DNA of 64,000 bases from assembly GCA_003252535.1 (NCBI GenBank), contig QKDN01000020.1, positions 1 to 64,000 on the forward strand, read 5' to 3'. Source of the DNA: Campylobacterota bacterium (lineage in GTDB: Bacteria > Campylobacterota > Campylobacteria > Campylobacterales > Sulfurovaceae). Position numbers and translations under genes: made by a program. Shown in pieces: positions 6,935 to 15,897 of the stretch (position 1 is its first letter; every line of letters starts with the position of its first letter). The notes below the pieces were generated by a model. That model searched no databases. It saw nothing but the letters and a program-made list of their open reading frames with translations, and was not told the origin of the DNA.

Positions 6935-8623
6935 TCACTCATTTCCGCACCTCTTCACCAACGATTCAATATATGAATTCATGTGATGATCTTCTCCTCT
7001 ATGGTTGAACAATATATACCCCTCAACGGGGAAAGTTACACGGTCTTTATTCTGGTTTGAAAACACTCCCTCGTTCTTACGAGTATCCTTGATTATGCAA
7101 TGCAAAAGGTCTTCATCCAGCTTAACATCCCTATAAAACGCAATTCCCTTATAACTCTCACTGCTCCAATACCTCTCGATATCCAAAATATAGAGATATT
7201 TCCCATTCAATAGTATTTCACAAACAAGAAGCTGTCTCGGTCGCTTATTGATTGTTGCCCATGAATACTCTCCTCCACCCTCTAGCTCACAAAACTGTAC
7301 TTCGCGTGCCCTTAAACAATCATTGTTCAAAAAGAACCTATCCACCTTTAAGAGGTCAATAGCATCGATGATACTTTTCATCACACTATCAATAGGGTAC
7401 TCACTTCGATCAGGACGAAAATCCACCCCACTGACATTTTCTGATTCCACTTGCCCCGTGAGTTCTGAAGCTGCTGCCGAGATTGCTTCTGTTTGCTCCT
7501 TGGCAATATATTGAGTAGTGGCATTGCTCCTTGTACTTGATCTTTTAGACTGAGTGCGAACTTTATCAATTCCTCTGATATCAATCCTTGCCTTGATATA
7601 CTTTATCCCTGCCCTCGTTCCTGCATCAATACTATTGTTTAACTCGACATCATGATTGATAGGGTCTGTATTAGGCAGAGTCTTCTTATACTCCTTCTCA
7701 GGCTTATCCGCTTGATCAACCACTTTCTCCTCGTTTGTAAGCACTATCACATCATTATCATCAGGCAATGAATAAGAATCGATCGTAGATACCCAAAAGA
7801 CTCTATCATTTTTGGTGTGTACTCCAGAGGCTGAAATGGAAAATGTGCTTGGATGGTAAGGGAACATGGCTGGAATCTTATAGTCGATACCATGCAGAGA
7901 TAGAGTCGTATCAGAGTTAATGATATTGGATCTGATTTTTGAAACATTTTCTCTAGTCATATTATTACAAGCCAGATAGGCAAGAAATACACTTGTACTA
8001 GCCCTATGATTCTTCTCTAGTCCTATCACATACTCGTATTCATCAGATATGCCTGATTCACTCAGATGTTCTGGTAATATATCTTCATCTACATTAGAAT
8101 AGCTTAGTAACTCTTCAAGAATTGTATGTGTCTCAGGAACATAAGTTGAAACAAATATCTCTAAGGAAGGGATCAACACTATTTGCCCATTTGTAGTCAC
8201 GAATCCCGTATAAGAGGCTAAAAACTCATGCCTCCCTCTATTATACTCCATAAGAGGTATCACAGCTTTATTCTCTGCCCCTTTCGATCGATCTTGCACA
8301 AGGCACATGATCTGAGCCTTGCTAGAGTTCAAATTGAATGAACGCCTCGATTTATAGACAAATCCTTCCTTGACGCTCTCTACTCGATCGTAAAGCAGTT
8401 TTTGATTCTTCCAAACACTATCTATCCGCAACGCAAGCAGATAGGCTATACGCACCTCAATAGTGAGTGCCTGATTGGTGTTGATATTCTCCAAGACCAC
8501 TTGAACTAAAAAGCCCGTTGCATGGACGGACGGATTCTTTCTCATCAACCCATACCACTTCACTACATATTCTTTATCATCCATCGGGAGTGACGGTATA
8601 CTAAATGTTTCTTCTTTTTCCAT
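6935..8623 (-). CDS. tnsE: TnsE-like Tn7 transposition protein
   Basis: A 562-aa protein resembling Tn7 TnsE in length and layout. The N-terminal domain contains KWYGLMRKNPSVHATGFLVQ. A variable linker rich in charged residues follows, and then a C-terminal domain with LLVCEILLNGKYLYILDIER and a terminal HRGEDHH segment, comparable to the HRG..H segment I recall in TnsE. In Tn7, TnsE directs insertion into conjugating plasmids and lagging-strand DNA and contacts the sliding clamp. The ATG lies only 51 bp from the transposon tip, reads inward, and has no clear ribosome binding site. No tnsA, tnsB, tnsC or tnsD gene is in the window. The call comes from memory of the family and needs an HMM check. 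Confidence 0.68.
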   Translation of the reverse strand: MEKEETFSIPSLPMDDKEYVVKWYGLMRKNPSVHATGFLVQVVLENINTNQALTIEVRIAYLLALRIDSVWKNQKLLYDRVESVKEGFVYKSRRSFNLNSSKAQIMCLVQDRSKGAENKAVIPLMEYNRGRHEFLASYTGFVTTNGQIVLIPSLEIFVSTYVPETHTILEELLSYSNVDEDILPEHLSESGISDEYEYVIGLEKNHRASTSVFLAYLACNNMTRENVSKIRSNIINSDTTLSLHGIDYKIPAMFPYHPSTFSISASGVHTKNDRVFWVSTIDSYSLPDDNDVIVLTNEEKVVDQADKPEKEYKKTLPNTDPINHDVELNNSIDAGTRAGIKYIKARIDIRGIDKVRTQSKRSSTRSNATTQYIAKEQTEAISAAASELTGQVESENVSGVDFRPDRSEYPIDSVMKSIIDAIDLLKVDRFFLNNDCLRAREVQFCELEGGGEYSWATINKRPRQLLVCEILLNGKYLYILDIERYWSSESYKGIAFYRDVKLDEDLLHCIIKDTRKNEGVFSNQNKDRVTFPVEGYILFNHRGEDHHMNSYIESLVKRCGNE

Positions 8624-8628
8624 ATCCG

Positions 8629-8674
8629 TTTATCACTATTAATTGGAATTTATCATTTTTAGTTGGAAGTGACA
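8629..8674 (-). repeat. Tn7-like transposon terminus with tandem TnsB-type sites
   Basis: Read on the minus strand the element begins TGTCAC, followed by two abutting 20-bp repeats, TTCCAACTAAAAATGATAAA (8668-8649) and TTCCAATTAATAGTGATAAA (8648-8629), which differ at three positions. Terminal TGT and abutting sites of about 20 bp match the right end of Tn7-like elements, where TnsB binds. The comM reading frame is lost exactly at this TGT. The tip is therefore at 8674, with host DNA from 8675. The opposite end is outside the window. Confidence 0.75.
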
Positions 8675-9619
8675 TCCACCGCCGAATATCGAAGCACTCG
8701 TGGCGGTATGGTGTGGAGACCTGATGGGACGGGCAGCGCTGAAATCTGCCTTCGCGCCGCTGAGGAACTGGTGCTTGGCTATCGAGAGTATCTCTTCTTC
8801 GCTCAGGGGAGGGAGGATGTCGCGTAGCCTCTTGGCGATCATGCTCTTGCCGCAGCCGGGGTTCCCCTCCATCATGAAGTTGTGCATCCCTGCGGCCGCT
8901 ATCAGGGAGGCTCTCTTGGCGATCCCCTGCCCCTTGACATCGCCGAAATCGCTCGGGTAACTCGACTCGTGGTAGTACGGTGTGCTGCCCACCTCGACTC
9001 TCCTGGCCTTGTAGTCGAACGAACTGCTGTGCTCTTCGAAGCTCTTGCTCCCCATCAGCTCTATCGCCCGTGTCAGGTCCTCCACGGCGATGAAGGAGAC
9101 CCCGGCGATATGGCCGAGATGGGCTATCGCCTCTTTGGGGACGATGGCACGTTTGATCAGCCCCTGCTCCTTGAGCGAGAGGATGAGGGGAAAGAGCATC
9201 GAGCTGCTCTTGATCCGCCCGTCGAGCCCCAGCTCCCCGAATACGAAGAGCCCCTCCTCGTCGATCACCCCCTTGTACAGGGCGATCAGCAGCGCGATGG
9301 GGAGATCGAAGTGGGTACCGCTCTTGTGGGGGATATCGCTCGGAGAGAGATTGATCGTGATCTTGAGCGGAGGGAAGATGAAGCCGTTGGTCAGCAGGGC
9401 GGACTTGACCCGCTCTCTGGCCTCCTGTATGTCGCTCCCTGCCAGCCCCACGACCGCAAATCCGGGCAATCCCCTCGTAAAGGTCGCCTCCACCTCTATC
9501 ACCCGGGCTACCGCCCCCTCCAGCGTGGCGCAGTGGAGGCGGTTGACGATGCTTTTGTCCGGTGTGATCAGAGTATCCTGTTGTGTCTGTGTCGTTTCAT
9601 CTGTGATATGCTTTTCCAT
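8639..9619 (-). pseudogene. comM: comM (YifB) interrupted by the transposon, 5' part
   Basis: The first 315 codons of a ComM/YifB Mg-chelatase-like AAA+ helicase, which promotes branch migration during natural transformation. The usual length is about 500. The YifB N-terminal domain (TRGLPGFAVVGLAGSDIQEARERV; INLSPSDIPHKSGTHFDL) and the Walker A motif (EGNPGCGKSMIAKR) are present. The match ends after RSPHHTATSASIFGGG, just before the Walker B region, where the frame enters the transposon tip at 8674 and stops after eleven foreign residues at 8639. The remainder must lie beyond the other end of the element. The N-terminus carries about 25 residues more than usual. The fragment is probably non-functional. 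Confidence 0.85.
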
Positions 9620-9820
9620 ACCCTATCATAGCGACAAGATATCACAATGCAAAATAGAATTTCATTTTGACACCAAATTTGATCCATTTCGATCATGATA
9701 TTCACATCTGATCTTGCCGGAACCTTCAGAAATGCTCAAAATCACGATCTGAAAATATCCAAAAACAAGTTCATTATCAAAATCGGGTTATAATTGACAA
9801 TAAGGCTATGGAGTATTTCA

Positions 9821-11110
9821 TTGGAAAAGAGATTCAAATATTTGCACCTCCTTCTCGATCACGTCGACGGAGCGTTCGGAGCGTTCTATACGACGATGCT
9901 TGCGGATGAGAAGCTCTCTATCTTCTTTGAGAGCGATGCACAGATCATCCGACTGATAGAGAAACAGAAAGAGTATTTTGCGGCATCCCTCACCATGTCG
10001 GTCGCAAAGATCAAGAGCACCTATATCAAGCTCGGTGAGCTTCACTACAGGCTCAACATCCCCTACATAGATTTCATCAAAGGTACCGATATCCTCCAGG
10101 AACATTTCCTGATCGACAGCCAGAAGTACACGAACTCTATCGAGATCATGAGTGATATTTTCGGATACTTCAAGATCATGAAGGCATTCACCGCCAAGGG
10201 GTATCTCAACGGCATGATCGCCGAGGACAAAAAAGATATCGAGTCCTTCTTCGAGCAGGCGACGCGTGGCGGCGAAACCTATATGCCCAGGAATATCATC
10301 TTCGAGAAGATCGAATGGCTCCAGACCCTGCTCATCTGCATCGAAAAAGACGAAGAGCTCGATCCTCAGAAAGCCGCTTTGCTGCTGGACAACCCGGCAA
10401 AGGAGATCAGCTTCCTCCCCAGGGAGAAACAGGTATTTTTCCTCGACCTCGAAAAAAGGATCTATCTCAATACCGAAAACCTCTTCTATTTTCTCAAAAA
10501 AGGCGACTATGTAGAGATACTGCCGCTCTATACCTCCCTGCTCAATATCTACAAACTCACCCTGATGATGAGCAATGCCATCACGATAGAGTATGCCAGC
10601 AGGATCATCGAGGAGATGAAGCTCGACTCCCTCACACGACTCTACCGCAAGGATATGTTCGAGGAGCTCCTCCGGAAAGAGATAGCGTTCGCGAACAGGG
10701 ATTCCGACTACGGATTCTGTATCACCTATATCGACCTGGATGACTTCAAACATATCAACGACAGCTTCGGGCACTACAGCGGAGACAAGGTGATCGAACA
10801 CCTCGGGCAGGTGATACGGGAGAACATCAGGGCTTCAGATATAGGTTTCCGCATCGGCGGGGATGAGTTCGCTGTCATCTTCAAGCAGGCCGACCTGGAG
10901 GATGCCAGACATATATGCGAAAGGATACACGGGAAGTTCGCATCCTATGAATTCACCTTCACCCCCGATATCAAATTCCGCGTAGGGCTGAGCATGGGTA
11001 TCATCCGATACACCCTGCACGATACGAACAACATCCCGGAGATACTCGAACGGGTAGACAACAAACTCTACGAAGCGAAAAACAGCGGGAAAAACAGGAT
11101 AGCTATATGA
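9821..11110 (+). CDS. globin-coupled diguanylate cyclase
   Basis: A 429-aa sensor enzyme that makes cyclic di-GMP. Residues 1-150 fit a globin-coupled sensor domain: the segment KLGELHYRLNIPYIDFIKG matches the F-helix of such globins, with H75 as the likely haem ligand, so oxygen or NO would be the signal. A helical linker leads to a GGDEF domain with intact RIGGDEFAVIF. RASD lies five residues before GGDEF and is the RxxD inhibitory site. The start is TTG at 9821, because GGAG at 9810-9813 is well spaced; TTG 9794 is possible. No EAL domain is present. The gene stands alone, upstream of the two-component system. Confidence 0.8.
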   Translation: MEKRFKYLHLLLDHVDGAFGAFYTTMLADEKLSIFFESDAQIIRLIEKQKEYFAASLTMSVAKIKSTYIKLGELHYRLNIPYIDFIKGTDILQEHFLIDSQKYTNSIEIMSDIFGYFKIMKAFTAKGYLNGMIAEDKKDIESFFEQATRGGETYMPRNIIFEKIEWLQTLLICIEKDEELDPQKAALLLDNPAKEISFLPREKQVFFLDLEKRIYLNTENLFYFLKKGDYVEILPLYTSLLNIYKLTLMMSNAITIEYASRIIEEMKLDSLTRLYRKDMFEELLRKEIAFANRDSDYGFCITYIDLDDFKHINDSFGHYSGDKVIEHLGQVIRENIRASDIGFRIGGDEFAVIFKQADLEDARHICERIHGKFASYEFTFTPDIKFRVGLSMGIIRYTLHDTNNIPEILERVDNKLYEAKNSGKNRIAI

Positions 11111-11173
11111 GCAAGAATCTTACATCAGTACATCGAAAATAATGTTCACATCCAAAAACAGTGAAAGAAAAGA

Positions 11174-11842
11174 ATGAAAAAGACGATACTACTCCTCGAA
11201 GATGACCGCCAGCTCAACGACACCGTGTGCCAGTTCCTCGAATATCACGGTTATGCCATCTACCAGGTCTATGACGGCTATGAGGCCGAAGAGATCGTCT
11301 ATGAGCGGCACATCGATATGATGCTCCTCGATATCAGGGTTCCTCGTCTGGATGGTTTTGCATTCTTGAAAAAGCTTCGGGATGAGGGGAGTGTCATCCC
11401 GGCTATCTATATCTCTTCGCTCAACAGTGTCGAGGATGTCACCAAAGGCTTTGCGATCGGGTGCGAGGACTATATACGCAAACCTTTTGCCCTCAAAGAG
11501 CTCCTGGTACGGATCGAGTCGCTCCTCTCCCGTCATCACGGGGCGCAAAAGAGTACGGTAGGGATCAGTGACGGCGTGGTGTTCGATCTGAGGAGTCTCG
11601 CTCTTCACAAGGATGGCTCCCCCGTAGCGCTGAGGACAAAGGAGCTCAAACTCCTTCGGCTCTTTCTACAGCGGCAGGGCGAGCTTCTGGACTATCAGGC
11701 TATCTATGAAGCGTTGTGGGAATATGACGAAGAGCCCAGCAGCGCGAGCCTGAGAACCTATATCAAATCCCTCCGCGCCGCCATCGGCAAGGAAAAGATC
11801 GTCACGGTCAAGAACATAGGATACCGTTTTGCTCAGGAGTGA
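11174..11842 (+). CDS. OmpR/PhoB-type response regulator
   Basis: A 222-aa DNA-binding response regulator. The receiver domain has the acidic pocket LLLEDD and the phosphoacceptor in MMLLDIRVPR, plus the conserved Lys in YIRKPF. A winged-helix output domain follows (LRTKELKLLRLFL ... LRTYIKSLRAAIG ... NIGYRF). It overlaps the kinase gene by 14 bp, so the pair is cotranscribed. It likely controls the efflux operon that follows on the same strand. The signal is unknown. Confidence 0.9.
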   Translation: MKKTILLLEDDRQLNDTVCQFLEYHGYAIYQVYDGYEAEEIVYERHIDMMLLDIRVPRLDGFAFLKKLRDEGSVIPAIYISSLNSVEDVTKGFAIGCEDYIRKPFALKELLVRIESLLSRHHGAQKSTVGISDGVVFDLRSLALHKDGSPVALRTKELKLLRLFLQRQGELLDYQAIYEALWEYDEEPSSASLRTYIKSLRAAIGKEKIVTVKNIGYRFAQE

Positions 11843-12986
11843 GAAAAAAAGCTTCCTGCGCTTCCTGCTGATCTATCTGGGGTCGACCTTTCTGCTCTTT
11901 TTCATATCGATAGCCGTTTTCTACCACTATCAAAAGCACCAGATACTCGATCAGCAGATGCAGAGCCTGCGCAGCAAGGCAGACACCCTCAAATCCCATC
12001 TGAGGCTACTGCACGAGAGCTACGAGTCGCCCCTGGCTTACCCGGAGATAGCGGGCTATGACTCGGCGATCTACGATCTGGAGAGGCGGTATATCTTCGG
12101 CACTTTCCCTTCGGCCCCTTCGCTTGAGCATCTCACGGACAGTGATGATCTTCATTACTATATCGCCCCGGTCGAGCCCTATTATCTGGGTGCGGCCTAT
12201 CTGCTGGTAGCCAAACCCGTCGATCATGCCCCCATACAGCATCTCCAAAAGACCATCGTCTGGTTCATGGTGATCGCGGGGATAGCTTTCAGCGCGCTGG
12301 GGATATTCCTGGGGAGGCTATTCGTGGCGCCGATGAGAGAATCGATCACGACGATGAACCGGTTCATCCAGGATACGACGCATGAGCTCAACACGCCCAT
12401 CAGTACCATACTTGCCAATATAGAGATGCTGGAGACATTCGGCAAATGCAAAGGGCAGGAGCTCAAAAGGATCGAGATCGCATCCAGGACACTCAGCAGG
12501 ATATACGACGACCTCACCTATCTCAATCTCAATCACCGATACTACCGCGATATTCGTCCTCTCGATCTCTCCGCATTGCTCCGTGACAGGATACTCTATT
12601 TCGACAATATGGCGAGAGCCAAAAGTATCCGCTTCGATCTGATGATAGAGCCCGGTATCGAGATAGCTGTCGATCACAGCGACGCGGTACGGCTGATCGA
12701 CAACCTGATCGCCAATGCGGTCAAATACAACAGGCAAAACGGTACCGTCACGATAACCCTCACCCCCGAATACCTGAGGATCAGGGACTCGGGGATAGGG
12801 ATAGCAAGGGAGAAGATCGATACGATATTCGACAGATTTGCCAGAGGAGACAGTGCAGAAGGAGGCTTTGGGATCGGTCTGCACATCGTCCGTCGGATCA
12901 CCGAAGATTATCGTTTCGGACTGCAACTCGAATCAAATCCAAATCAGGGAACGGAGGTAACGATCAGATGGTCAAAAGAGTCCTGA
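11829..12986 (+). CDS. sensor histidine kinase
   Basis: A 385-aa membrane kinase paired with the preceding regulator. There are two transmembrane helices (about residues 10-30 and 140-160) around a small periplasmic domain. The dimerisation helix has the phosphoacceptor histidine in DTTHELNTPI, and the ATPase domain has N (DNLIANAVKYN), G1 (IRDSGIGI) and G2 (GGFGIGLHIV) boxes. The start is TTG inside the regulator gene, with AGGAT upstream. The 3' end overlaps the cytochrome gene by 19 bp. Confidence 0.9.
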   Translation: MLRSEKKSFLRFLLIYLGSTFLLFFISIAVFYHYQKHQILDQQMQSLRSKADTLKSHLRLLHESYESPLAYPEIAGYDSAIYDLERRYIFGTFPSAPSLEHLTDSDDLHYYIAPVEPYYLGAAYLLVAKPVDHAPIQHLQKTIVWFMVIAGIAFSALGIFLGRLFVAPMRESITTMNRFIQDTTHELNTPISTILANIEMLETFGKCKGQELKRIEIASRTLSRIYDDLTYLNLNHRYYRDIRPLDLSALLRDRILYFDNMARAKSIRFDLMIEPGIEIAVDHSDAVRLIDNLIANAVKYNRQNGTVTITLTPEYLRIRDSGIGIAREKIDTIFDRFARGDSAEGGFGIGLHIVRRITEDYRFGLQLESNPNQGTEVTIRWSKES

Positions 12987-13333
12987 GCATAGCGATCCTG
13001 TTCGTCGCAGCGGCGGCGGACGATGGAGTGTCACTTAGAGAAAATTGCCTGGCATGCCACGAGCGGCAGAAGATCCCCAGCGAGCTGATCTATCGCCGCT
13101 ATCTTGCGACCTACAGTCTCAAAAGCAAGATGCAGCAGGCGATCGTGAACTACCTGAACGATCCGAAGCAGCAAAACTCTATCATGCCTTTGCAGTTTTT
13201 TCTGAAGTTTCCCATGAAAGAGCGATCGACCTTCAGTACAGAAGAACTCCGGAGAGATACCGATGCCTTCCTCGATCATTTCGACATCAAAAAGAAGCTC
13301 AGACACCAAAAGGATACGAAAGTCCATCTTTAG
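12968..13333 (+). CDS. small exported monohaem cytochrome c
   Basis: A 121-aa protein with a signal peptide (MVKRVLSIAILFVAAAA) and one haem-binding motif, CLACH at residues 27-31. The rest is helical and basic, without a clear distal methionine region beyond IMPLQFFLKFPM. It overlaps the kinase gene and precedes the efflux genes, so it belongs to the same operon. It could serve as a redox input to the two-component system or be a periplasmic electron carrier. Its partner is unknown. Confidence 0.75.
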   Translation: MVKRVLSIAILFVAAAADDGVSLRENCLACHERQKIPSELIYRRYLATYSLKSKMQQAIVNYLNDPKQQNSIMPLQFFLKFPMKERSTFSTEELRRDTDAFLDHFDIKKKLRHQKDTKVHL

Positions 13334-13368
13334 TCCATATTGGGACTGTATACTCTTGTTTATTTCAA

Positions 13369-13499
13369 GGGCATCTCCAAAATCTATACCCATACTCAAA
13401 AGCAAATGTGACAAGCCATGCGCCAAACCCATGAAATGGGCGCTTGCGTTCGCATGGTGCAGGAGCATTTGTCTCTTGCGTGGGTTTTTGGAGGTGCCC
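13369..13499 (+). mobile_element. MITE-like palindromic element, copy A
   Basis: A 131-bp near-palindrome without coding capacity. It starts GGGCATCTCCAAAA and ends in the reverse complement form TTTTTGGAGGTGCCC. It is flanked by TCAA on both sides (13365-13368 and 13500-13503), a 4-bp target duplication. The core holds the shared stem with CCATGCGCC ... GCGCTTGCGTTCGCATGG. It lies 15 bp before the tolC-like start codon and splits the cytochrome gene from the efflux genes. Confidence 0.8.
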
Positions 13500-13514
13500 T
13501 CAAGAGGATAGAGA

Positions 13515-14807
13515 ATGTATCGTATCGTTTTTGTCATTTTCCTCTCCCTGCCGCTCTATAGCGCAACGATGGGAGAACTCGTCGATATCGCGTTGCACAA
13601 GAGCCGCATCGTCAAGGAGAGCAACAATCAGATCGAGCTCGCCGAGCTCCAGTACAAAGAGAACATTGCCAGACAGTACGGCTCGCTCGACCTGAGCGCC
13701 GACTATACCCACTATAACATCCCACGGACGCTCGCCCCGCTCACCCCTACCGTCATCAGCTCCAAAACGCCTGTCACAACGACCAAAGACATCTACAGCG
13801 GGGGTGTCCTCTATACCCTGCCACTGTTTACGGGATTTGCCCATACGGAGGATATTGCCATCGGGAGCCTCTCCAAAACGATAGCCCAAATGAGAGCAAG
13901 GATCAACAAGGAACAGCTGGTCTACAATATCAAATCCCTCTACCTGAGCATACTCTCGCAGCAGAAGGCGCTCAAAGCACAGCGGAGCTACAGCAAAGCG
14001 CTCGAAAAGCTGGCGGCATTGATCGAAGAGGAAGTGAATCTCGGCAAAAAAGCCCCGTTGGACCTCCTCAAGGTCAAATCCGATCTCGAGTCCTCGAAGT
14101 CCAGGGAGATGCTTTTCGAGTCCATGGCAAATATCTCCAAAGCCTCGCTGGCGGCCCTCGTGGGGATCAAAGAGATCAAAAGTATCTCCCCCGTATCGAT
14201 CCGCATCACCAAGCCCCGCTACAACCTCAAGACACTTTTGCGTGACAGCGCCGAACTTGCCAGGATCAGGATAGAAGATATCGCGATCGACAAAGCAGAA
14301 CGCGCCGTCAAGAAAAGCAGAGCATCGAAACTTCCCCAGGTCAATCTCGCCGGGTACATCGGGAAGAACTACGGCGAGGACGAGACGCTCCACACCATGG
14401 ATGACGAGACGCTGTGGCAGGTGGGGGTCAATGTCAAATGGAATATCGTCGATTTCGGACGGAGCGACCTGACGACGCAAAGAGCCAAGATCGCCAAAAT
14501 GGATGCGATCGACCGCAAAGAACAGGCGCTGCTCGATCTCCAAAAATCAGTGATCGAGGGGATGGAGAATGCCAAACTCCAGTATCAGGTATACCATCAG
14601 TACCTCGCCCAGTACCAATTGCTCCGAAAGAGTGAAGAGATAGAGCAGGTGCGCTACGACAACGGCGTCTCCACGATCAACGATCTGCTCGCGCTCAAGG
14701 GGCAGACCCAGATACTCAGGGCTCAGTTGATCCAGAGCCGGTACGACTACCAGAAGAGCATCTATTTTATCCGTTATATCATGGAATCAGGAGTGAAAAA
14801 TGACTAA
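13515..14807 (+). CDS. TolC-family outer membrane efflux protein
   Basis: A 430-aa outer membrane channel subunit of a tripartite efflux pump. It has a signal peptide (MYRIVFVIFLSLPLYSATM) and two OEP repeats of long helices with barrel strands: the first ends near residue 215 (LAALVGIKEIKSISPV), the second covers RIEDIAIDKAERAVKKSRASKLPQ onwards. GAGG precedes the ATG, just downstream of MITE copy A. It overlaps the adaptor gene by 8 bp. The substrate is unknown. Confidence 0.88.
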   Translation: MYRIVFVIFLSLPLYSATMGELVDIALHKSRIVKESNNQIELAELQYKENIARQYGSLDLSADYTHYNIPRTLAPLTPTVISSKTPVTTTKDIYSGGVLYTLPLFTGFAHTEDIAIGSLSKTIAQMRARINKEQLVYNIKSLYLSILSQQKALKAQRSYSKALEKLAALIEEEVNLGKKAPLDLLKVKSDLESSKSREMLFESMANISKASLAALVGIKEIKSISPVSIRITKPRYNLKTLLRDSAELARIRIEDIAIDKAERAVKKSRASKLPQVNLAGYIGKNYGEDETLHTMDDETLWQVGVNVKWNIVDFGRSDLTTQRAKIAKMDAIDRKEQALLDLQKSVIEGMENAKLQYQVYHQYLAQYQLLRKSEEIEQVRYDNGVSTINDLLALKGQTQILRAQLIQSRYDYQKSIYFIRYIMESGVKND

Positions 14808-15897
14808 AAAACGAATCTCACTGCTCATCGCGGTCATCATCGTCGCGCTGATCGTCATCAAGGCCAAAGGGCTTCTCTCCCAGAGGGTCGCAGAGATCAG
14901 CGACACGCCCCTGCCGCTTCGTCAAAGCACCGCCGTCACCCTCGTCCACCCCGTGAACGGTACTCTCTCACGATACCGGAGCTTCCTCGCGCAGATCGAA
15001 GCCCGAAAGAGCATAGCGCTCTCTACGAAACTCGCGGGTTATATCGACTCTATCGATGTGAAAGAGGCCCAAAAGGTACGCAAGGGTGATCGGCTCCTCC
15101 ATATCGACGATACCGAACTCCGCAGTTCGATAGAGGCTCTTGAGGTCTCTCTGGCACAGCAGACGGAGGAGCTGGAGCTTGCCCGGAATATCTATGAGCG
15201 CAACAAAAAGCTCTACGGCATCGGGGGACTCGCCAAAGAGCAGCTCGACCTCTCATCCATCGCAGTGAAAGCGAAACAGAGCATCGTCTCCGGTACAAAA
15301 AGCAGGATCGTTCAGTTGCAAAACCAGCTGGAGTATCTCGATATCAAAGCCCCTTTCGATGGTGTGGTGACACAGATAGATATGCGCCAGGGCGATCTGG
15401 CAGTGGCAGGCAAAAGTATCGTACGGCTTGCGACCGAAGAGAAAAAACTCCTCTTTAGTTACCCTGCCAAAGGAAGCGATATAGCCATAGGACAAAAAGT
15501 CCTCTATGACAAAAAAGAGATAGGGAGGATCGTCAATCTCTATCCGAACGCTTCGCGCGATCTGGCACAGGCGGAGATAGAGCTCTCCACTGATCTGCAA
15601 CTCCCTATCCAGAGCCATATCACCGTAGAGATCGTCACCCGTCAGGCTCACGGCTGCATCATTCCCAACCAAAGTATCGTCCACAAAAAGGATGGCAACT
15701 ACCTCATGATCTACCAAGAGAAGAAGTTCCTCCCCTACAAAGTCGATCTGCTCTTTGGGAACGAACGCGAAAGCCTCGTGAGATCGTGCCCGAACGGTCT
15801 GCCGATAGCCTCGGGGAGCGAAACGAAACTGAGCGAGCTCCCATCTCTGGGCGAGGTATACATAGAAGGAGAGGCCGATGTCCCGACCGCACTATAA
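14800..15897 (+). CDS. RND efflux periplasmic adaptor (HlyD/AcrA type)
   Basis: A 365-aa membrane fusion protein. The N-terminal anchor helix is SLLIAVIIVALIVIKAKG. The lipoyl half-motifs are AGYIDSIDVKEAQKVRKGDRL and LDIKAPFDGVVTQIDMRQGD, separated by a coiled-coil hairpin. Beta-barrel and membrane-proximal domains follow. It links the inner membrane pump (next gene, 20-bp overlap) to the TolC-like channel. Confidence 0.9.
   Translation: MTKKRISLLIAVIIVALIVIKAKGLLSQRVAEISDTPLPLRQSTAVTLVHPVNGTLSRYRSFLAQIEARKSIALSTKLAGYIDSIDVKEAQKVRKGDRLLHIDDTELRSSIEALEVSLAQQTEELELARNIYERNKKLYGIGGLAKEQLDLSSIAVKAKQSIVSGTKSRIVQLQNQLEYLDIKAPFDGVVTQIDMRQGDLAVAGKSIVRLATEEKKLLFSYPAKGSDIAIGQKVLYDKKEIGRIVNLYPNASRDLAQAEIELSTDLQLPIQSHITVEIVTRQAHGCIIPNQSIVHKKDGNYLMIYQEKKFLPYKVDLLFGNERESLVRSCPNGLPIASGSETKLSELPSLGEVYIEGEADVPTAL

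Noticed and set aside
1-8674. A complete Tn7-like transposon inside the window
   Set aside because: Only one terminus and a tnsE-like gene are seen. No tnsABC and no second comM part are present, so the element must extend to the left.
9818-10801. 327-aa minus-strand frame opposite the diguanylate cyclase
   Set aside because: Same cause: antisense shadow of a well supported gene.
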